The notes: a model not told the origin generated them from the letters alone. A DNA stretch of 64,000 nt from Pseudomonas baltica (GCF_031880315.1 NZ_CP134771.1:3034001-3098000); one strand, 5' to 3'; shown: positions 30,657 to 40,511, counted from the stretch's first letter. Numbers and translations: made by a program.

Positions 30657-31835
30657 GTGCGCTCTACCGAAGTCATCATCATTGGCGCTGGCGCCGCTGG
30701 CCTGATGTGTGCCCTCAGCGCCGCTCAGCGCGGCCGCCAGGTGATATTGCTCGACCACGCCAACAAAGCCGGCAAGAAAATCCTCATGTCGGGGGGTGGC
30801 CGCTGCAATTTCACCAACCTGTACACCGAGCCAGGCAATTTCCTTTCGCAGAACCCGCATTTCTGCAAGTCGGCTCTGGCACGCTATACCCAATGGGACT
30901 TCATCGCCCTGGTGGCCAAGCACGGTGTGCCCTATCACGAGAAAAAACTCGGCCAGCTGTTCTGCGATAACAAGTCCAGCGATATCCTCGAGATGCTTCT
31001 GAACGAGTGCAGCGACGCCAAAGTGGATCTGCGCCTCGATACCAGCGTCCAGGCGATCGAGAAAACCGCCAGCGGCTACCAACTCACTACCAGAGCCGGC
31101 GAGCTCGCTTGCCAGTCGCTGGTGATCGCCACCGGCGGCCTGTCGATTCCGACCCTCGGCGCTACCGGTTTCGGCTTTCAGATTGCTCGGCAATTCGGCC
31201 ACAGCGTGCTGCCGACCCGTGCCGGGCTGGTGCCGTTCACCATCACCGATCAGTTGAAAGCGCTGTGTACCGAGCTGTCAGGTACGTCAGTGGACTGTAT
31301 CGCGAGCTGCAACGACCAGAGCTTCCGGGAAAACCTGCTGTTCACTCACCGCGGCCTCAGCGGCCCGGCGATCCTGCAGATCTCGTCGTTCTGGGAGCCC
31401 GGTGACAGCATCGAGCTCAACCTGCTGCCGGATATCGATGCTCTGGACTGGCTGACCCAACAGCAGGCCGAGCGCCCCAACAGCGAGCTCAAGACACTGC
31501 TGGGCGAGGTCTTCACCAAAAAGATGGCCACCCTGCTGGCCGATCTATGGTTCGAGTCACGGCCGATGAAGCAGTACACCCCGGCGCAGTTGACTGAAAT
31601 TGCCGAGCAATTGAGCAACTGGCGCCTGGTGCCGGCGGGTACTGAAGGGTATCGCACCGCCGAGGTGACGCTGGGCGGGGTCGATACCCGCGAAGTGTCG
31701 TCCAAGACCCTGGAATCGCTGAAAAGCCCCGGGCTGTATTTTATCGGCGAAGTGCTGGATGTGACCGGGCACCTGGGCGGCTTCAACTTCCAATGGGCCT
31801 GGGCCTCGGGGTATGCGGCTGCGCAGTACGTTTGA
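30657..31835 (+). CDS. YhiN/HI0933-family NAD(P)/FAD-dependent flavoprotein
   Basis: 392 residues from the GTG at 30657, chosen because GGGAGA lies 8 nt upstream and the dinucleotide-binding fold begins immediately (VRSTEVIIIGAGAAGLMCALSAAQRG). Additional family features are GKKILMSGGGRCNFTN, a mid-chain ATGG and the C-terminal GLYFIGEVLDVTGHLGGFN in pieces. The family has known structures but no settled physiological reaction. It is preceded by a REP pair. Confidence 0.9.
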   Translation: MRSTEVIIIGAGAAGLMCALSAAQRGRQVILLDHANKAGKKILMSGGGRCNFTNLYTEPGNFLSQNPHFCKSALARYTQWDFIALVAKHGVPYHEKKLGQLFCDNKSSDILEMLLNECSDAKVDLRLDTSVQAIEKTASGYQLTTRAGELACQSLVIATGGLSIPTLGATGFGFQIARQFGHSVLPTRAGLVPFTITDQLKALCTELSGTSVDCIASCNDQSFRENLLFTHRGLSGPAILQISSFWEPGDSIELNLLPDIDALDWLTQQQAERPNSELKTLLGEVFTKKMATLLADLWFESRPMKQYTPAQLTEIAEQLSNWRLVPAGTEGYRTAEVTLGGVDTREVSSKTLESLKSPGLYFIGEVLDVTGHLGGFNFQWAWASGYAAAQYV

Positions 31836-31847
31836 AGGTGCGCTCTC

Positions 31848-31938
31848 GGGCCCCTTCGCGGGCAAGCCTTACTCCCACAGTGGACACAGCTCCCAAGCTG
31901 TAAACCTGCGAGAGCACGGCTTGCCCGCGAAAGGGCCC
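31848..31938. repeat. REPIN
   Basis: GGGCCCCTTCGCGGGCAAGC at the left and GCTTGCCCGCGAAAGGGCCC at the right, forming a near-perfect long inverted pair immediately after the YhiN-type gene. Confidence 0.8.
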
Positions 31939-32051
31939 GCAAGCCTGGCGCTAATTGAATGCACCCCACAGATTTCAACACCCCGCCTGTATCAGCACCC
32001 ACGCCCCTCCATTAAGATACCCACCTCTGCCCCACTGGTTTGCCCCAACCC

Positions 32052-34238
32052 ATGGCATCGACCTCTTTTCGCCAGACCCTGCGCCGTGTATGGGCGCTCG
32101 ACAAGTTCAGCTACAGCGTGCGGGTGTTCATCGCCCTGACCGGCAGCATGGCGCTGTGCTGGTGGCAGAACGAGATGCGCCTGCTGATTCCGTTGTTCCT
32201 GGGAATTATCGCCAGCGCCTTGGCTGAAACCGACGACAACTGGCAAGGCCGCCTCACCGCCCTGGTGGTGACGCTGTTGTGCTTCAGCGTCGGCGCACTG
32301 GCCGTAGAGCTGCTGTTCCCCTTCCCCATCCTGTTTGTCTGCGCACTGGCAGTGGCGGCGTTCGCCCTGACCATGCTCGGCTCGCTGGGTGAACGCTATG
32401 GTGCCATTGCCTACGCCACGCTGATCCTCTCTGTGTACACCATGATCGGCGTCGACCAGCGCGGCGGCGAAGTCACGGATTTCTGGCATGAACCCATGTT
32501 GCTGGTCGCGGGCGCGGGCTGGTACGGCATCCTGTCGGTCCTGTGGCAGGCGCTGTTTTCCAACCAGCCGGTGCAGCAGAGCCTGGCGCGGTTGTTCCGC
32601 GAACTGGGCCAATACCTGAAGCTCAAGTCGTCGCTGTTCGAGCCCATCCGTGGCCTCGATATCGAAGCCCGTCGCCTGGAGCTGGCCAAGCAGAACGGCC
32701 GCGTAGTGGCGGCGCTCAACGCCTCCAAGGAAATCATCCTGCACCGGGTCGGCAGCACGCGGCCGGGGTCCAAAGTGAGCCGCTACCTGAAGCTCTACTT
32801 TATGGCGCAGGACATCCACGAGCGCGCCAGCTCTTCGCATTACGCGTACAACGCCCTCACCGATGCGTTTTTCCATAGCGACGTGCTGTACCGTTGCCAG
32901 CGCCTGCTGCGCCAGCAAGGGGCAGCCTGCCGGCGGCTGTCGGAATCGATCCAGTTGCGCCAGCCGTTCAACTACGACGCCAACTTCGCCGAAGCGCTGG
33001 ACGACTTGCAGGCCTCGTTGAATTTCCTGCGCGAACAGAACAACCCCTCCTGGCGTGGGCTGCTGCGCTCACTGCGGGCCCTGGCCAACAACCTGGCCAC
33101 CCTCGACCGCCTGCTCAGCGACGCCAGCAACCCGGACAAACTCGCGGACAACACCGACAGCAGCCTGCTGGACCGCTCGCCACGGGGACTCAAGGATTAT
33201 TGGGCGCGTATCCGCCAGAACCTGACCCCCACCTCGTTGTTGTTCCGCCATGCCTTGCGCCTGCCGCTGGCACTGGTCATCTGCTACGCCATGGTGCATT
33301 TGATTCACCCCAACCAGGGCTATTGGATCATGCTCACCACGGTATTCGTCTGCCAGCCGAGCTATGGCGCCACGCGGCGCAAACTGGGGCAGCGGATCGT
33401 CGGTACGGCCGTGGGCCTGACCATCGGCTGGGCGCTGTTCGACCTGTTCCCCAGCCCGCTGGTGCAGTCACTGTTCGCGATCCTTGCGGGGCTGGTGTTC
33501 TTCGTCAATCGCACCACACGCTACACCGTGGCCACGGCGGGTATCACGCTGATGGTGCTGTTCTGCTTCAACCAGACCGGCGATGGTTACGGGCTGTTCC
33601 TGCCGCGGTTGTTCGATACTCTGATCGGCAGCCTGATCGCCGGCATGGCGGTGTTCCTGTTCCTGCCCGACTGGCAGGGCCGCAAACTCAACAAGGTGCT
33701 GGCCAATACGTTGACCTGCAACAGCATCTACCTGCGCCAGATCATGCAGCAATATGCGCAGGGCAAGCGCGACGACCTCGCCTACCGCCTGGCCCGGCGC
33801 AACGCGCACAACGCCGATGCCGCACTTTCCACCACCTTGGCCAACATGCTGATGGAGCCTGGGCACTTTCGCAAAGAAGCCGACGTGGGCTTTCGCTTCC
33901 TGGTGCTGTCCCACACCTTGCTCAGCTATCTGTCGGGCCTGGGCGCCCATCGCGGCACCGAGCTGCCGGAGCCGGTGCGCGTGCACTTGATCGAGGGCGC
34001 AGGGGAAACACTGTCTCGCAGCATCGAGGAAATCGCCAACAGCCTGATCAACAAGACCGCAGTGGCAGTGCACAGCGATGCCGAAGAGGCGCTGGCCAAT
34101 GAGCTTGAGCAGATGCCCGAAGAAATCGACGAAGGCCAGCGTCTGGTGCAAAGCCAGCTGGCAATGATCTGCCGTCAACTCGGACCGTTGCGGACCATGG
34201 CGGCGCATCTCATCAAGGAAAACGAAAAGGCGGCCTGA
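32052..34238 (+). CDS. yccS: YccS-type FUSC-family inner-membrane protein
   Basis: 728 residues from the ATG at 32052; a TTG four codons upstream is the weaker alternative. Two blocks of membrane helices (about residues 20-150 and 400-520) are each followed by a long soluble helical region, the layout of the YccS/FUSC family of putative aromatic-acid or efflux transporters. It reads MASTSFRQTLRRVWALDKFSY at the start. Its function is unproven. It converges on the solute-binding gene with only 9 bp between the stops. Confidence 0.88.
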   Translation: MASTSFRQTLRRVWALDKFSYSVRVFIALTGSMALCWWQNEMRLLIPLFLGIIASALAETDDNWQGRLTALVVTLLCFSVGALAVELLFPFPILFVCALAVAAFALTMLGSLGERYGAIAYATLILSVYTMIGVDQRGGEVTDFWHEPMLLVAGAGWYGILSVLWQALFSNQPVQQSLARLFRELGQYLKLKSSLFEPIRGLDIEARRLELAKQNGRVVAALNASKEIILHRVGSTRPGSKVSRYLKLYFMAQDIHERASSSHYAYNALTDAFFHSDVLYRCQRLLRQQGAACRRLSESIQLRQPFNYDANFAEALDDLQASLNFLREQNNPSWRGLLRSLRALANNLATLDRLLSDASNPDKLADNTDSSLLDRSPRGLKDYWARIRQNLTPTSLLFRHALRLPLALVICYAMVHLIHPNQGYWIMLTTVFVCQPSYGATRRKLGQRIVGTAVGLTIGWALFDLFPSPLVQSLFAILAGLVFFVNRTTRYTVATAGITLMVLFCFNQTGDGYGLFLPRLFDTLIGSLIAGMAVFLFLPDWQGRKLNKVLANTLTCNSIYLRQIMQQYAQGKRDDLAYRLARRNAHNADAALSTTLANMLMEPGHFRKEADVGFRFLVLSHTLLSYLSGLGAHRGTELPEPVRVHLIEGAGETLSRSIEEIANSLINKTAVAVHSDAEEALANELEQMPEEIDEGQRLVQSQLAMICRQLGPLRTMAAHLIKENEKAA

Positions 34239-34247
34239 TCCGCACCG

Positions 34248-35009
34248 CTACATGCCGTATTCGTGCATCAACCGGGCATAGCTGCCATCGGCCTTCATCG
34301 AGGCGATGGCCGAGTCGAACCCGGCGATGATCTGATCGTGTTCAGGGTTCTTCAAGCTGACCATGATGTGCAGGGTATTCTCTGCCAGTGGCGGACCGAA
34401 AAACTCCACCGCACCGCGCACTTTCGGCGACTCCTGCTGCAGGTAGTAGCGCGCCACGTACTCGTCTTCGAGGGTGAGGTTGACGCGACCGGCAGCGACC
34501 ATGCGCACGGCCATCGAAAAATTGTGGACCGGCACCTTGGTGATCTGGCTGTCGGCGTCGAATCCGGCTGAGTAGGCATAATCACGAACCACCGCCACGG
34601 ACTGACCATGCAGCGACTCGAGATTACCGTTGAAGGTGAGGTTGTCGCCCTTCTGCTGGAGCAAGCGGATGCGATTGGTCAGATAGGGCGCGGAGAATTG
34701 GCCGAGGTGGGTGCGATCGTCGCTGAACCAAGCGTTGATCACGACGTCATAGCGCCCTTCGCCAACCCCTTGCAGGGCTCGCGCCCAAGGCACCTGTTCA
34801 AATTGCGTGGCGTAGCCAGCCCGCACCAGCGCGCGGGTCACCAGGTCAGTAGCCAGGCCGCCATTGACCATGGTCGCATCAGTGAACGGTGGCCAGGCAT
34901 CGGCAACCAATCGTAGTGTCTGCGCCACCAATGCAGGGCTCTGCAGCAGCAATCCCAGTGCACATAACCCTAACCCCAGCGAACAACAGGCTCGATGCAA
35001 ACGCCCCAT
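34248..35009 (-). CDS. Periplasmic solute-binding protein, family 3 (amino-acid type)
   Basis: 253 residues from the ATG at 35009, which has AGGAT at a proper distance; ATGs at 35018 and 35057 are alternatives. A signal peptide ends at about ALVAQ, followed by an SBP_bac_3 domain beginning TLRLVADAWPPFTDA. No permease or ATPase gene adjoins it, so it is either an orphan binding protein or works with a distant transporter or sensor. The ligand is unknown. Confidence 0.88.
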   Translation of the reverse strand: MGRLHRACCSLGLGLCALGLLLQSPALVAQTLRLVADAWPPFTDATMVNGGLATDLVTRALVRAGYATQFEQVPWARALQGVGEGRYDVVINAWFSDDRTHLGQFSAPYLTNRIRLLQQKGDNLTFNGNLESLHGQSVAVVRDYAYSAGFDADSQITKVPVHNFSMAVRMVAAGRVNLTLEDEYVARYYLQQESPKVRGAVEFFGPPLAENTLHIMVSLKNPEHDQIIAGFDSAIASMKADGSYARLMHEYGM

Positions 35010-35221
35010 GCTCAACATCCTATCAACGGGCCCGCGCCCTGCGTTGTCTTTGTCCATGAGCTGACTGGCTCAGGGGAACCGATGCACCGGGTAGCCAATG
35101 CAGATTACACACAGAACGCGCCGCCAGCATAGCCTGGTGATGGCAATAAGCCGGGGAGTGATACATTTTCGTTACATTCGCGCTTGGCAGGCAGGGGTAG
35201 GCCGCCTTTCAGGAATGCTTT

Positions 35222-35518
35222 TCAGGGATAGCCGAGCACTGCCTTGATACGCTCCACGTTGGCCTCGATCCACTGCGGCTGCACCGCGCCCCAGTCACGA
35301 ATGCGGTAGCTCCCGGCGTTCTGCCGCGCGCCATCGCCCTGCTCGAACTCACAGACAATGTCGAGATCGGCCAGCGCTGCGAGGGTGTCCTGCGCGGTAC
35401 GCCGCGGCATGCCAGTGACCTCGGTCAGCGCCGGCACGCTGCTGGCCTGCTGGCTATCGATCAGCCAAGCCACGTACAGGCGGCGATAAAAACTGGTTTT
35501 GGTCTTGCTGACATCCAT
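35222..35518 (-). CDS. Small winged-helix DNA-binding protein
   Basis: 98 residues with a predicted winged-helix fold (VPALTEVTGMPRRTAQDTLAALADLDIVCEFEQ as recognition region, shown here only as positions about 28-60). It resembles small YfeC-like helix-turn-helix proteins. It lies 18 bp after the metallopeptidase gene on the same strand and is probably in the same operon. Target genes are unknown. Confidence 0.78.
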   Translation of the reverse strand: MDVSKTKTSFYRRLYVAWLIDSQQASSVPALTEVTGMPRRTAQDTLAALADLDIVCEFEQGDGARQNAGSYRIRDWGAVQPQWIEANVERIKAVLGYP

Positions 35519-35536
35519 TGCAAAAGCCTTTTAGGG

Positions 35537-36043
35537 TCAGTGCCGCTCTGGCGGCGGAAGATCGCGATACGTCAGGTACAAGCGCAGGTCGAATTCCAGC
35601 TGTTGGTAGCCAGGCTGCATGTACTCGCACAATTGATAGAACGCCTTGTTGTGGTCCGACTCCTTAAGGTGCGCCAGCTCGTGCACCACGATCATGCGCA
35701 GGAACTGCGGGTCGGCGTCGCGGAACAACGCGGCGATGCGAATTTCCTTCTTGGCCTTGAGCTTGCCGCCCTGCACCCGCGAAATCGCGGTATGCAGGCC
35801 CAATGCGCGATGCGTCAGGTCAAGACGGTTGTCGAACAGCACCTTGTCGATATTCGGCGCATTGCGCAGATGCTCTTGCTTCAATCCCTGGGCATAGCTG
35901 TACAGCGCCTTGTCGCTCTGCACGTCGTGACGCTGGGAATAACGCTGACGCAGATAATCCCCCAGGCGATCCTGAGTGATCATCTGGCGGACTTGCTCTT
36001 GCAACGAAGAGGGATAGGCTTGCAGATACTTCAAGGGATTCAT
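35537..36043 (-). CDS. YgjP-like M48-type metallopeptidase
   Basis: 168 residues with the zinc motif VVHELAHLKESDHNKAFY (HELAH and a downstream His), as in the YgjP/WLM DUF45 group of soluble predicted metallopeptidases. No signal peptide or membrane helix is visible, so it is probably cytoplasmic. Upstream it shares the strand with the c-di-GMP response regulator, about 85 bp away. Confidence 0.85.
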   Translation of the reverse strand: MNPLKYLQAYPSSLQEQVRQMITQDRLGDYLRQRYSQRHDVQSDKALYSYAQGLKQEHLRNAPNIDKVLFDNRLDLTHRALGLHTAISRVQGGKLKAKKEIRIAALFRDADPQFLRMIVVHELAHLKESDHNKAFYQLCEYMQPGYQQLEFDLRLYLTYRDLPPPERH

Positions 36044-36128
36044 TGGGCGATGACTGGCCGAGGATCAGCCGCCAGTCTACCGGGGCGAACGCTCGAGTGC
36101 ATCGCCCACGCTGATCGCGGCGTAGCGC

Positions 36129-38246
36129 CTAGTGCAGCCCCCACTCGAACGGCTCGGTAAACTGCCCGGCATCGGCCGCGGTCAGCGGTTTGGCCACCAC
36201 GAAGCCCTGTACGAACTGGCAACCATTGGCCCGCAGCCACTGGTATTGCTCGTGGGTCTCGACGCCCTCGGCAATCACCGTGATCTCGAAGGCCAGGCAC
36301 ATTTCGATGATGCCCTTGGCCATCGCAGCATCGTGCGCCGAATCGGGCAGGCGGGCAATCAGCTGGCGATCGAGCTTGAGGGTATCGATGGGCAGATCGC
36401 GGAGCATTTTTACCGAGCAGTTGCCACTGCCAAAGTCGTCCAAGGCGATCTTCACTCCCAGGCGATGCAATTGCTGCAGTTGTTCCCTGGCCTGCTGCGG
36501 GTTGTGCATGAGCGAAGACTCGACCACTTCGATTTCCAGCTGATCAGCCGACAGGTGGTTGTCCACTATCGCTCGCTGCAATTCGGCTACCAGATTGGGC
36601 ATGCTGAACTGCGCGTTGCTGAGGCTGATGCTCAGCACCAGTTCCTTGCGGAACGTGGCATTCCAGGCGCTACGCTGCGCCGCACCTTGATGATAGATCC
36701 AACTGGTCAGTCGGCTGATCAGCCGCGCCTCTTCCAGCAAGGGGATGAACAGACCCGGTGGCACATCCCCGACACTGGGGTGCTGCCAACGCAGGAGCGC
36801 TTCGAAACCGCGCAAACGGCCATCGGCGATCGAGACCTGCGGCTGGTAGACGAGGGAAAAGTCTTCATGCTCGATGGCCATGGCCACGCTTTCTTCGAGC
36901 ATCATCCGCGAACGCGCACGCACGTTCATGTCCTGGTCGTAATAACGGTATTGCTGGCGCCCGGCCTGCTTGGCCGCGTACATGGCGATGTCGGCCGCGC
37001 GCAGCAGGCCGTCAAGGTGATGACCACACTCGGGATACGTAGCAATGCCGATACTAACGCCCAGAGATATCTCGATGCCGTCGATTTCCTGGAGGGTTGC
37101 CACCCGCTCCATGATCTTTTCCGCGACCTTGGCGGCCTGCTCGGGGTATTCGAGGGTATCGAGCAGCGCGGTGAACTCGTCGCCGCCCATCCGCGCAATG
37201 ATGTCGTAAGGTCGCAAGCATTCCTTGAGTTGCTCGGCAACCCAGCGCAGCACCCGGTCCCCGGCGTCATGGCCATGGGTATCGTTGATGCGCTTGAAAC
37301 CATCCAGATCGAGATACAGCAGCGCTTGGGTCTTTTCCTGGCGCTCGTTGCGCACCAGCGCGCTGTCGACCGTCTGATAGAAGCCGCGGCGATTGAGCAG
37401 CCCGGTCAACGGATCGGTCACCGCCTGATATTCCAGTTGCTGGTGCAGATTGCGCACTACCGACATGTCCTGAACCGTCACGACCATGGCTTTCTGCTCG
37501 ATGGGCAACGGCGCACAAGAGAGCGCGACCGGTATCTGCTGTCCGGCGTGATTACGCAAAAACGCGTCATGGATGCGCAAGGTATCGCGCAGGCTGTATG
37601 CGCGGAAAAACTCCGACTCCTCCCAGGCCAACGGCGTCGGCTTTTGTACGTACTCCAGCAAGGAACTGCCTTGCAGCTCCGCTAGCGTGGCGCCCAGCAA
37701 CCTGGAAATTGCCGGATTGGCAAACCGGATCTCGCCGCTGTCGGACACCACCAGGATGCCTTCTGCAGCGTTTTCCAGCACTGAATGGTTGAACGCCCGC
37801 TCGGCCTCAAGATCACGCGTCAGGCGCTGCAAGTCGCGGCGATTGCGCTGCTGCTCGAGCAGGGCCTGGACCTTGGGGCGCAGGATCTGCGGATCGAAAG
37901 GCTTGAACAGATAGTCGATCGCGCCGTTGGCATAGCCTTTGAGGACGGCCGCCTGGGATTGCTCGTTGGCAGTCAGGAAGATGATCGGGGTCAGCTTGGT
38001 CCGCTGACTGCCACGCATCAGGCGCGCCACCTCGAAGCCATCCATGCCGGGCATCTGCACGTCCAGCAGCACCAGGTCGACTTCCTGTTCGAGCAGCACG
38101 CCCAGCGCCTCGACACCGGAAGCGGCAGTGACGACCTGCCAGTCCTGGCGTTCGAGCAGCGCCCGCATGCTGATGAGGTTTTCCGGGTAGTCGTCGACGA
38201 CGAGCAGTGTCGATCCACCTTCAGTGTGCTTGGGTTGCGCTTCCAT
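36129..38246 (-). CDS. Response regulator with PAS, GGDEF and EAL domains
   Basis: 705 residues from the ATG at 38246; the open 72 codons further upstream do not resemble a protein. Domains in order are: REC (residues 12-130, acidic D18-D19, phosphoacceptor D62), PAS (about 150-265), GGDEF (about 275-435, intact GGDEF at 354-358 and an RxxD inhibitory site at 345-348) and EAL (about 445-695). The EAL domain keeps E482, E573, D603-D604, K624, E660 and Q680, but the metal-binding Asn of the NLS motif is Ser541, and the loop after DDFG reads GSGNCS. The diguanylate cyclase half looks functional; the phosphodiesterase half may be weak. The cognate histidine kinase is not in the window. Confidence 0.93.
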   Translation of the reverse strand: MEAQPKHTEGGSTLLVVDDYPENLISMRALLERQDWQVVTAASGVEALGVLLEQEVDLVLLDVQMPGMDGFEVARLMRGSQRTKLTPIIFLTANEQSQAAVLKGYANGAIDYLFKPFDPQILRPKVQALLEQQRNRRDLQRLTRDLEAERAFNHSVLENAAEGILVVSDSGEIRFANPAISRLLGATLAELQGSSLLEYVQKPTPLAWEESEFFRAYSLRDTLRIHDAFLRNHAGQQIPVALSCAPLPIEQKAMVVTVQDMSVVRNLHQQLEYQAVTDPLTGLLNRRGFYQTVDSALVRNERQEKTQALLYLDLDGFKRINDTHGHDAGDRVLRWVAEQLKECLRPYDIIARMGGDEFTALLDTLEYPEQAAKVAEKIMERVATLQEIDGIEISLGVSIGIATYPECGHHLDGLLRAADIAMYAAKQAGRQQYRYYDQDMNVRARSRMMLEESVAMAIEHEDFSLVYQPQVSIADGRLRGFEALLRWQHPSVGDVPPGLFIPLLEEARLISRLTSWIYHQGAAQRSAWNATFRKELVLSISLSNAQFSMPNLVAELQRAIVDNHLSADQLEIEVVESSLMHNPQQAREQLQQLHRLGVKIALDDFGSGNCSVKMLRDLPIDTLKLDRQLIARLPDSAHDAAMAKGIIEMCLAFEITVIAEGVETHEQYQWLRANGCQFVQGFVVAKPLTAADAGQFTEPFEWGLH

Positions 38247-38703
38247 GCTGCTTCTCTTGTGTTGAGGGCCTGTCGGCTTACATCGGCGCCATCTATCTAA
38301 AGTATCCGCTTTATTACGGTTTGAGCCGCAACAGTGAGCACAACGTTGATAAAAAGCATGATTCCGTACCACGCAAACCGCCAAAGGCACCCCCGAGGAG
38401 GCGTTTTCGCGGGTTAAAGCTTTCTCTGACTCTAGACCCTTATGGACCGGCGCGTCTGCCAAATAGTGCCATCATTGGCGCTCAAAAACTGACGGCCGAT
38501 AAACGGTCAGTCGATTGACACTCTGTAATCAAAGGCTTACACGAGGTCGACAAACGGCTGGCGCCACCATAATGGCGGATGATTGGAAAATGGATATTCT
38601 AGCCATGTGCAAAGGCAGCCGCCTTCGACAACGCTCGAAGCGGCAAGTTCGTAATTTATTTGTGGCGTCCGTGCCGCCATAAACTAACTATATAGGTAGT
38701 CCA
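38247..38703. other. 457-bp intergenic region between divergent genes
   Basis: It separates the c-di-GMP regulator from the alginate lyase gene. It is more AT-rich than the coding DNA around it. I see no convincing promoter, ORF or REP in it; GCCGATAA occurs on the plus strand near 38494 but has no sigma-28 -35 box at 11 bp. A small GCGCC-rich inverted repeat lies near 38560. Confidence 0.5.
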
Positions 38704-39375
38704 ATGATCGATTTATCCACCTGGAACCTCAGCATTCCCGTCGGCAGCGTTGCCACCACCATTGATACCCCGACTCTGATCAAGGGCTTCAAGGACGAAT
38801 ACTTTCATGCCGACACCGGCACGCTGTTCTTCTGGGCCCCCGTCACCGGCAGCAAGACCGCCAGCGCGATCTATCCTCGCAGTGAATTGCGCGAAACCAA
38901 CCCCGATGGCTCCGTGCACAACTGGCTGTACACCGCAGCCGACAACACCCTGACCGCCACCATGATGGTCAATCAGGTCCCTTCGTCGGGCAAAGTGGTG
39001 ATCGGCCAGATCCACGTCAACGGCAGCAACGAGCCACTGCTGAAAGTCGAATATCAATACAAAGAGAAACTCGGCAACGGCAATATCGTCGCCAAGTTGC
39101 GCCAGACACCCGGCCAGGATGATCCGACCGTCATCACCATCGCCACCGGCGTGCCGATGAACAAGAACATCAACTACATGATCCACCTGACCAAAGCCGG
39201 CACATTGAGCGTCACCGCCTATAGCTTCAAGTGGAGCACCAAGGTCGATCCTCAGTGGGCGACCAAGCCGCTGTACTTCAAGGCAGGCGTTTACGTTCAG
39301 GACAACACTGGATACGCCACCGAAGGCGGTTCGACCACCTTCACCAAACTTGTGATCGGTCATACCCAGGGTTAA
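38704..39375 (+). CDS. Polysaccharide lyase family 7 (alginate lyase)
   Basis: 223 residues spanning one PL7 domain. The three catalytic motifs are complete: RSELRE (59-64), QIH (102-104) and YFKAGVYVQ (191-199), giving probable catalytic residues R59, Q102, H104 and Y197. In PL7 enzymes QIH is usually associated with cleavage at guluronate-containing bonds. No signal peptide or membrane helix is visible, so export would need another route, or the enzyme is released on lysis. It lies divergent from the c-di-GMP regulator and ends at a bidirectional terminator. Confidence 0.93.
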   Translation: MIDLSTWNLSIPVGSVATTIDTPTLIKGFKDEYFHADTGTLFFWAPVTGSKTASAIYPRSELRETNPDGSVHNWLYTAADNTLTATMMVNQVPSSGKVVIGQIHVNGSNEPLLKVEYQYKEKLGNGNIVAKLRQTPGQDDPTVITIATGVPMNKNINYMIHLTKAGTLSVTAYSFKWSTKVDPQWATKPLYFKAGVYVQDNTGYATEGGSTTFTKLVIGHTQG

Positions 39376-39403
39376 GGAAAATCGAGGCATGGAAGTTTCA
39401 AAT

Positions 39404-39432
39404 AAAAAACCCCGCACTCGGCGGGGTTTTTT
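39404..39432. terminator. Bidirectional terminator between PL7 lyase and fba
   Basis: ACCCCGC-ACTCG-GCGGGGT hairpin flanked by A6 on the left and T6 on the right, able to serve both convergent genes. Confidence 0.9.
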
Positions 39433-39446
39433 AATGCCTGCAGGAA

Positions 39447-40511
39447 TCAGCTGACCTTGGCGGCCAGCTCACCTGAAGCGTAGCGCTGGAACATGCCTTC
39501 CAGGGAGATCGGCTTGATCTTCGAGGCATTGCCGGCAGTGCCGAAGGCTTCATAACGCGCGATACACACGTCACGCATGGCCTTGACGGTTTCAGCGAAG
39601 TATTTGCGCGGGTCGAACTCGCCCGGGTTCTGCGCCATGAAACGGCGGATCGCACCGGTGGAGGCCAGACGCAGGTCGGTGTCGATGTTGACCTTGCGCA
39701 CGCCGTGCTTGATGCCTTCGACGATTTCTTCGACCGGCACGCCGTAGGTCTCTTTGATCTGGCCGCCGTACTCGTTGATGATCGCCAGCCAATCCTGAGG
39801 CACCGAGGACGAACCGTGCATCACCAAGTGAGTATTGGGGATACGCTTGTGAATTTCCTTGATGCGGTCGATCGCCAGAATGTCACCGGTAGGCGGCTTG
39901 GTGAACTTGTAGGCGCCGTGGCTGGTGCCGATGGCGATAGCCAGGGCATCGACCTGGGTCTTCTTGACGAAGTCGGCCGCCTCTTCCGGATCGGTCAGCA
40001 TCTGGCTATGGTCGAGGATACCCTCGGCGCCGACACCGTCTTCTTCACCGGCCTGACCGGTTTCCAGCGAACCCAGGCAGCCCAGCTCGCCTTCAACCGA
40101 CACACCGCAGGCGTGAGCGAAAGAGACGGTCTGCGCAGTCACACGGACGTTGTAGTCGTAGTCGGTCGGGGTCTTGCCGTCGACGCCCAGAGAGCCGTCC
40201 ATCATCACCGAGCTGAAGCCCAGCTGGATCGAACGCTGGCAAATGTCAGGGCTGGTGCCGTGGTCCTGGTGCATGCACACGGGAATGTGCGGGAATTCTT
40301 CGATGGCAGCAAGGATCAGGTGGCGCAGGAATGGAGCACCGGCGTATTTGCGCGCACCCGCCGAGGCCTGGACGATAACCGGCGAATCGGTTTTGTCCGC
40401 GGCCTCCATGATTGCGCGCATTTGTTCAAGGTTGTTGACGTTGAAAGCGGGGACTCCGTAGCCGAACTCGGCTGCGTGGTCCAGCATCTGGCGCATGCTG
40501 ATGAGTGCCAT
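39447..40511 (-). CDS. fba: Fructose-bisphosphate aldolase, class II
   Basis: Zinc-dependent aldolase interconverting fructose-1,6-bisphosphate and the triose phosphates. The 354 residues start at the ATG at 40511 ([15 protein letters not shown]), with GGGAGA upstream; a 25-codon extension is rejected. Zinc-binding and catalytic segments are seen: [32 protein letters not shown] and MHGSSSVP. Pseudomonas uses it mainly for gluconeogenesis. It is downstream of three tiny lipoprotein genes and pgk. Confidence 0.97.
   Translation of the reverse strand: MALISMRQMLDHAAEFGYGVPAFNVNNLEQMRAIMEAADKTDSPVIVQASAGARKYAGAPFLRHLILAAIEEFPHIPVCMHQDHGTSPDICQRSIQLGFSSVMMDGSLGVDGKTPTDYDYNVRVTAQTVSFAHACGVSVEGELGCLGSLETGQAGEEDGVGAEGILDHSQMLTDPEEAADFVKKTQVDALAIAIGTSHGAYKFTKPPTGDILAIDRIKEIHKRIPNTHLVMHGSSSVPQDWLAIINEYGGQIKETYGVPVEEIVEGIKHGVRKVNIDTDLRLASTGAIRRFMAQNPGEFDPRKYFAETVKAMRDVCIARYEAFGTAGNASKIKPISLEGMFQRYASGELAAKVS

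Noticed and set aside
38494..38501. Second sigma-28 -10 (GCCGATAA) in the alginate lyase upstream region
   Set aside because: There is no matching -35 box at the required 11-bp spacing.
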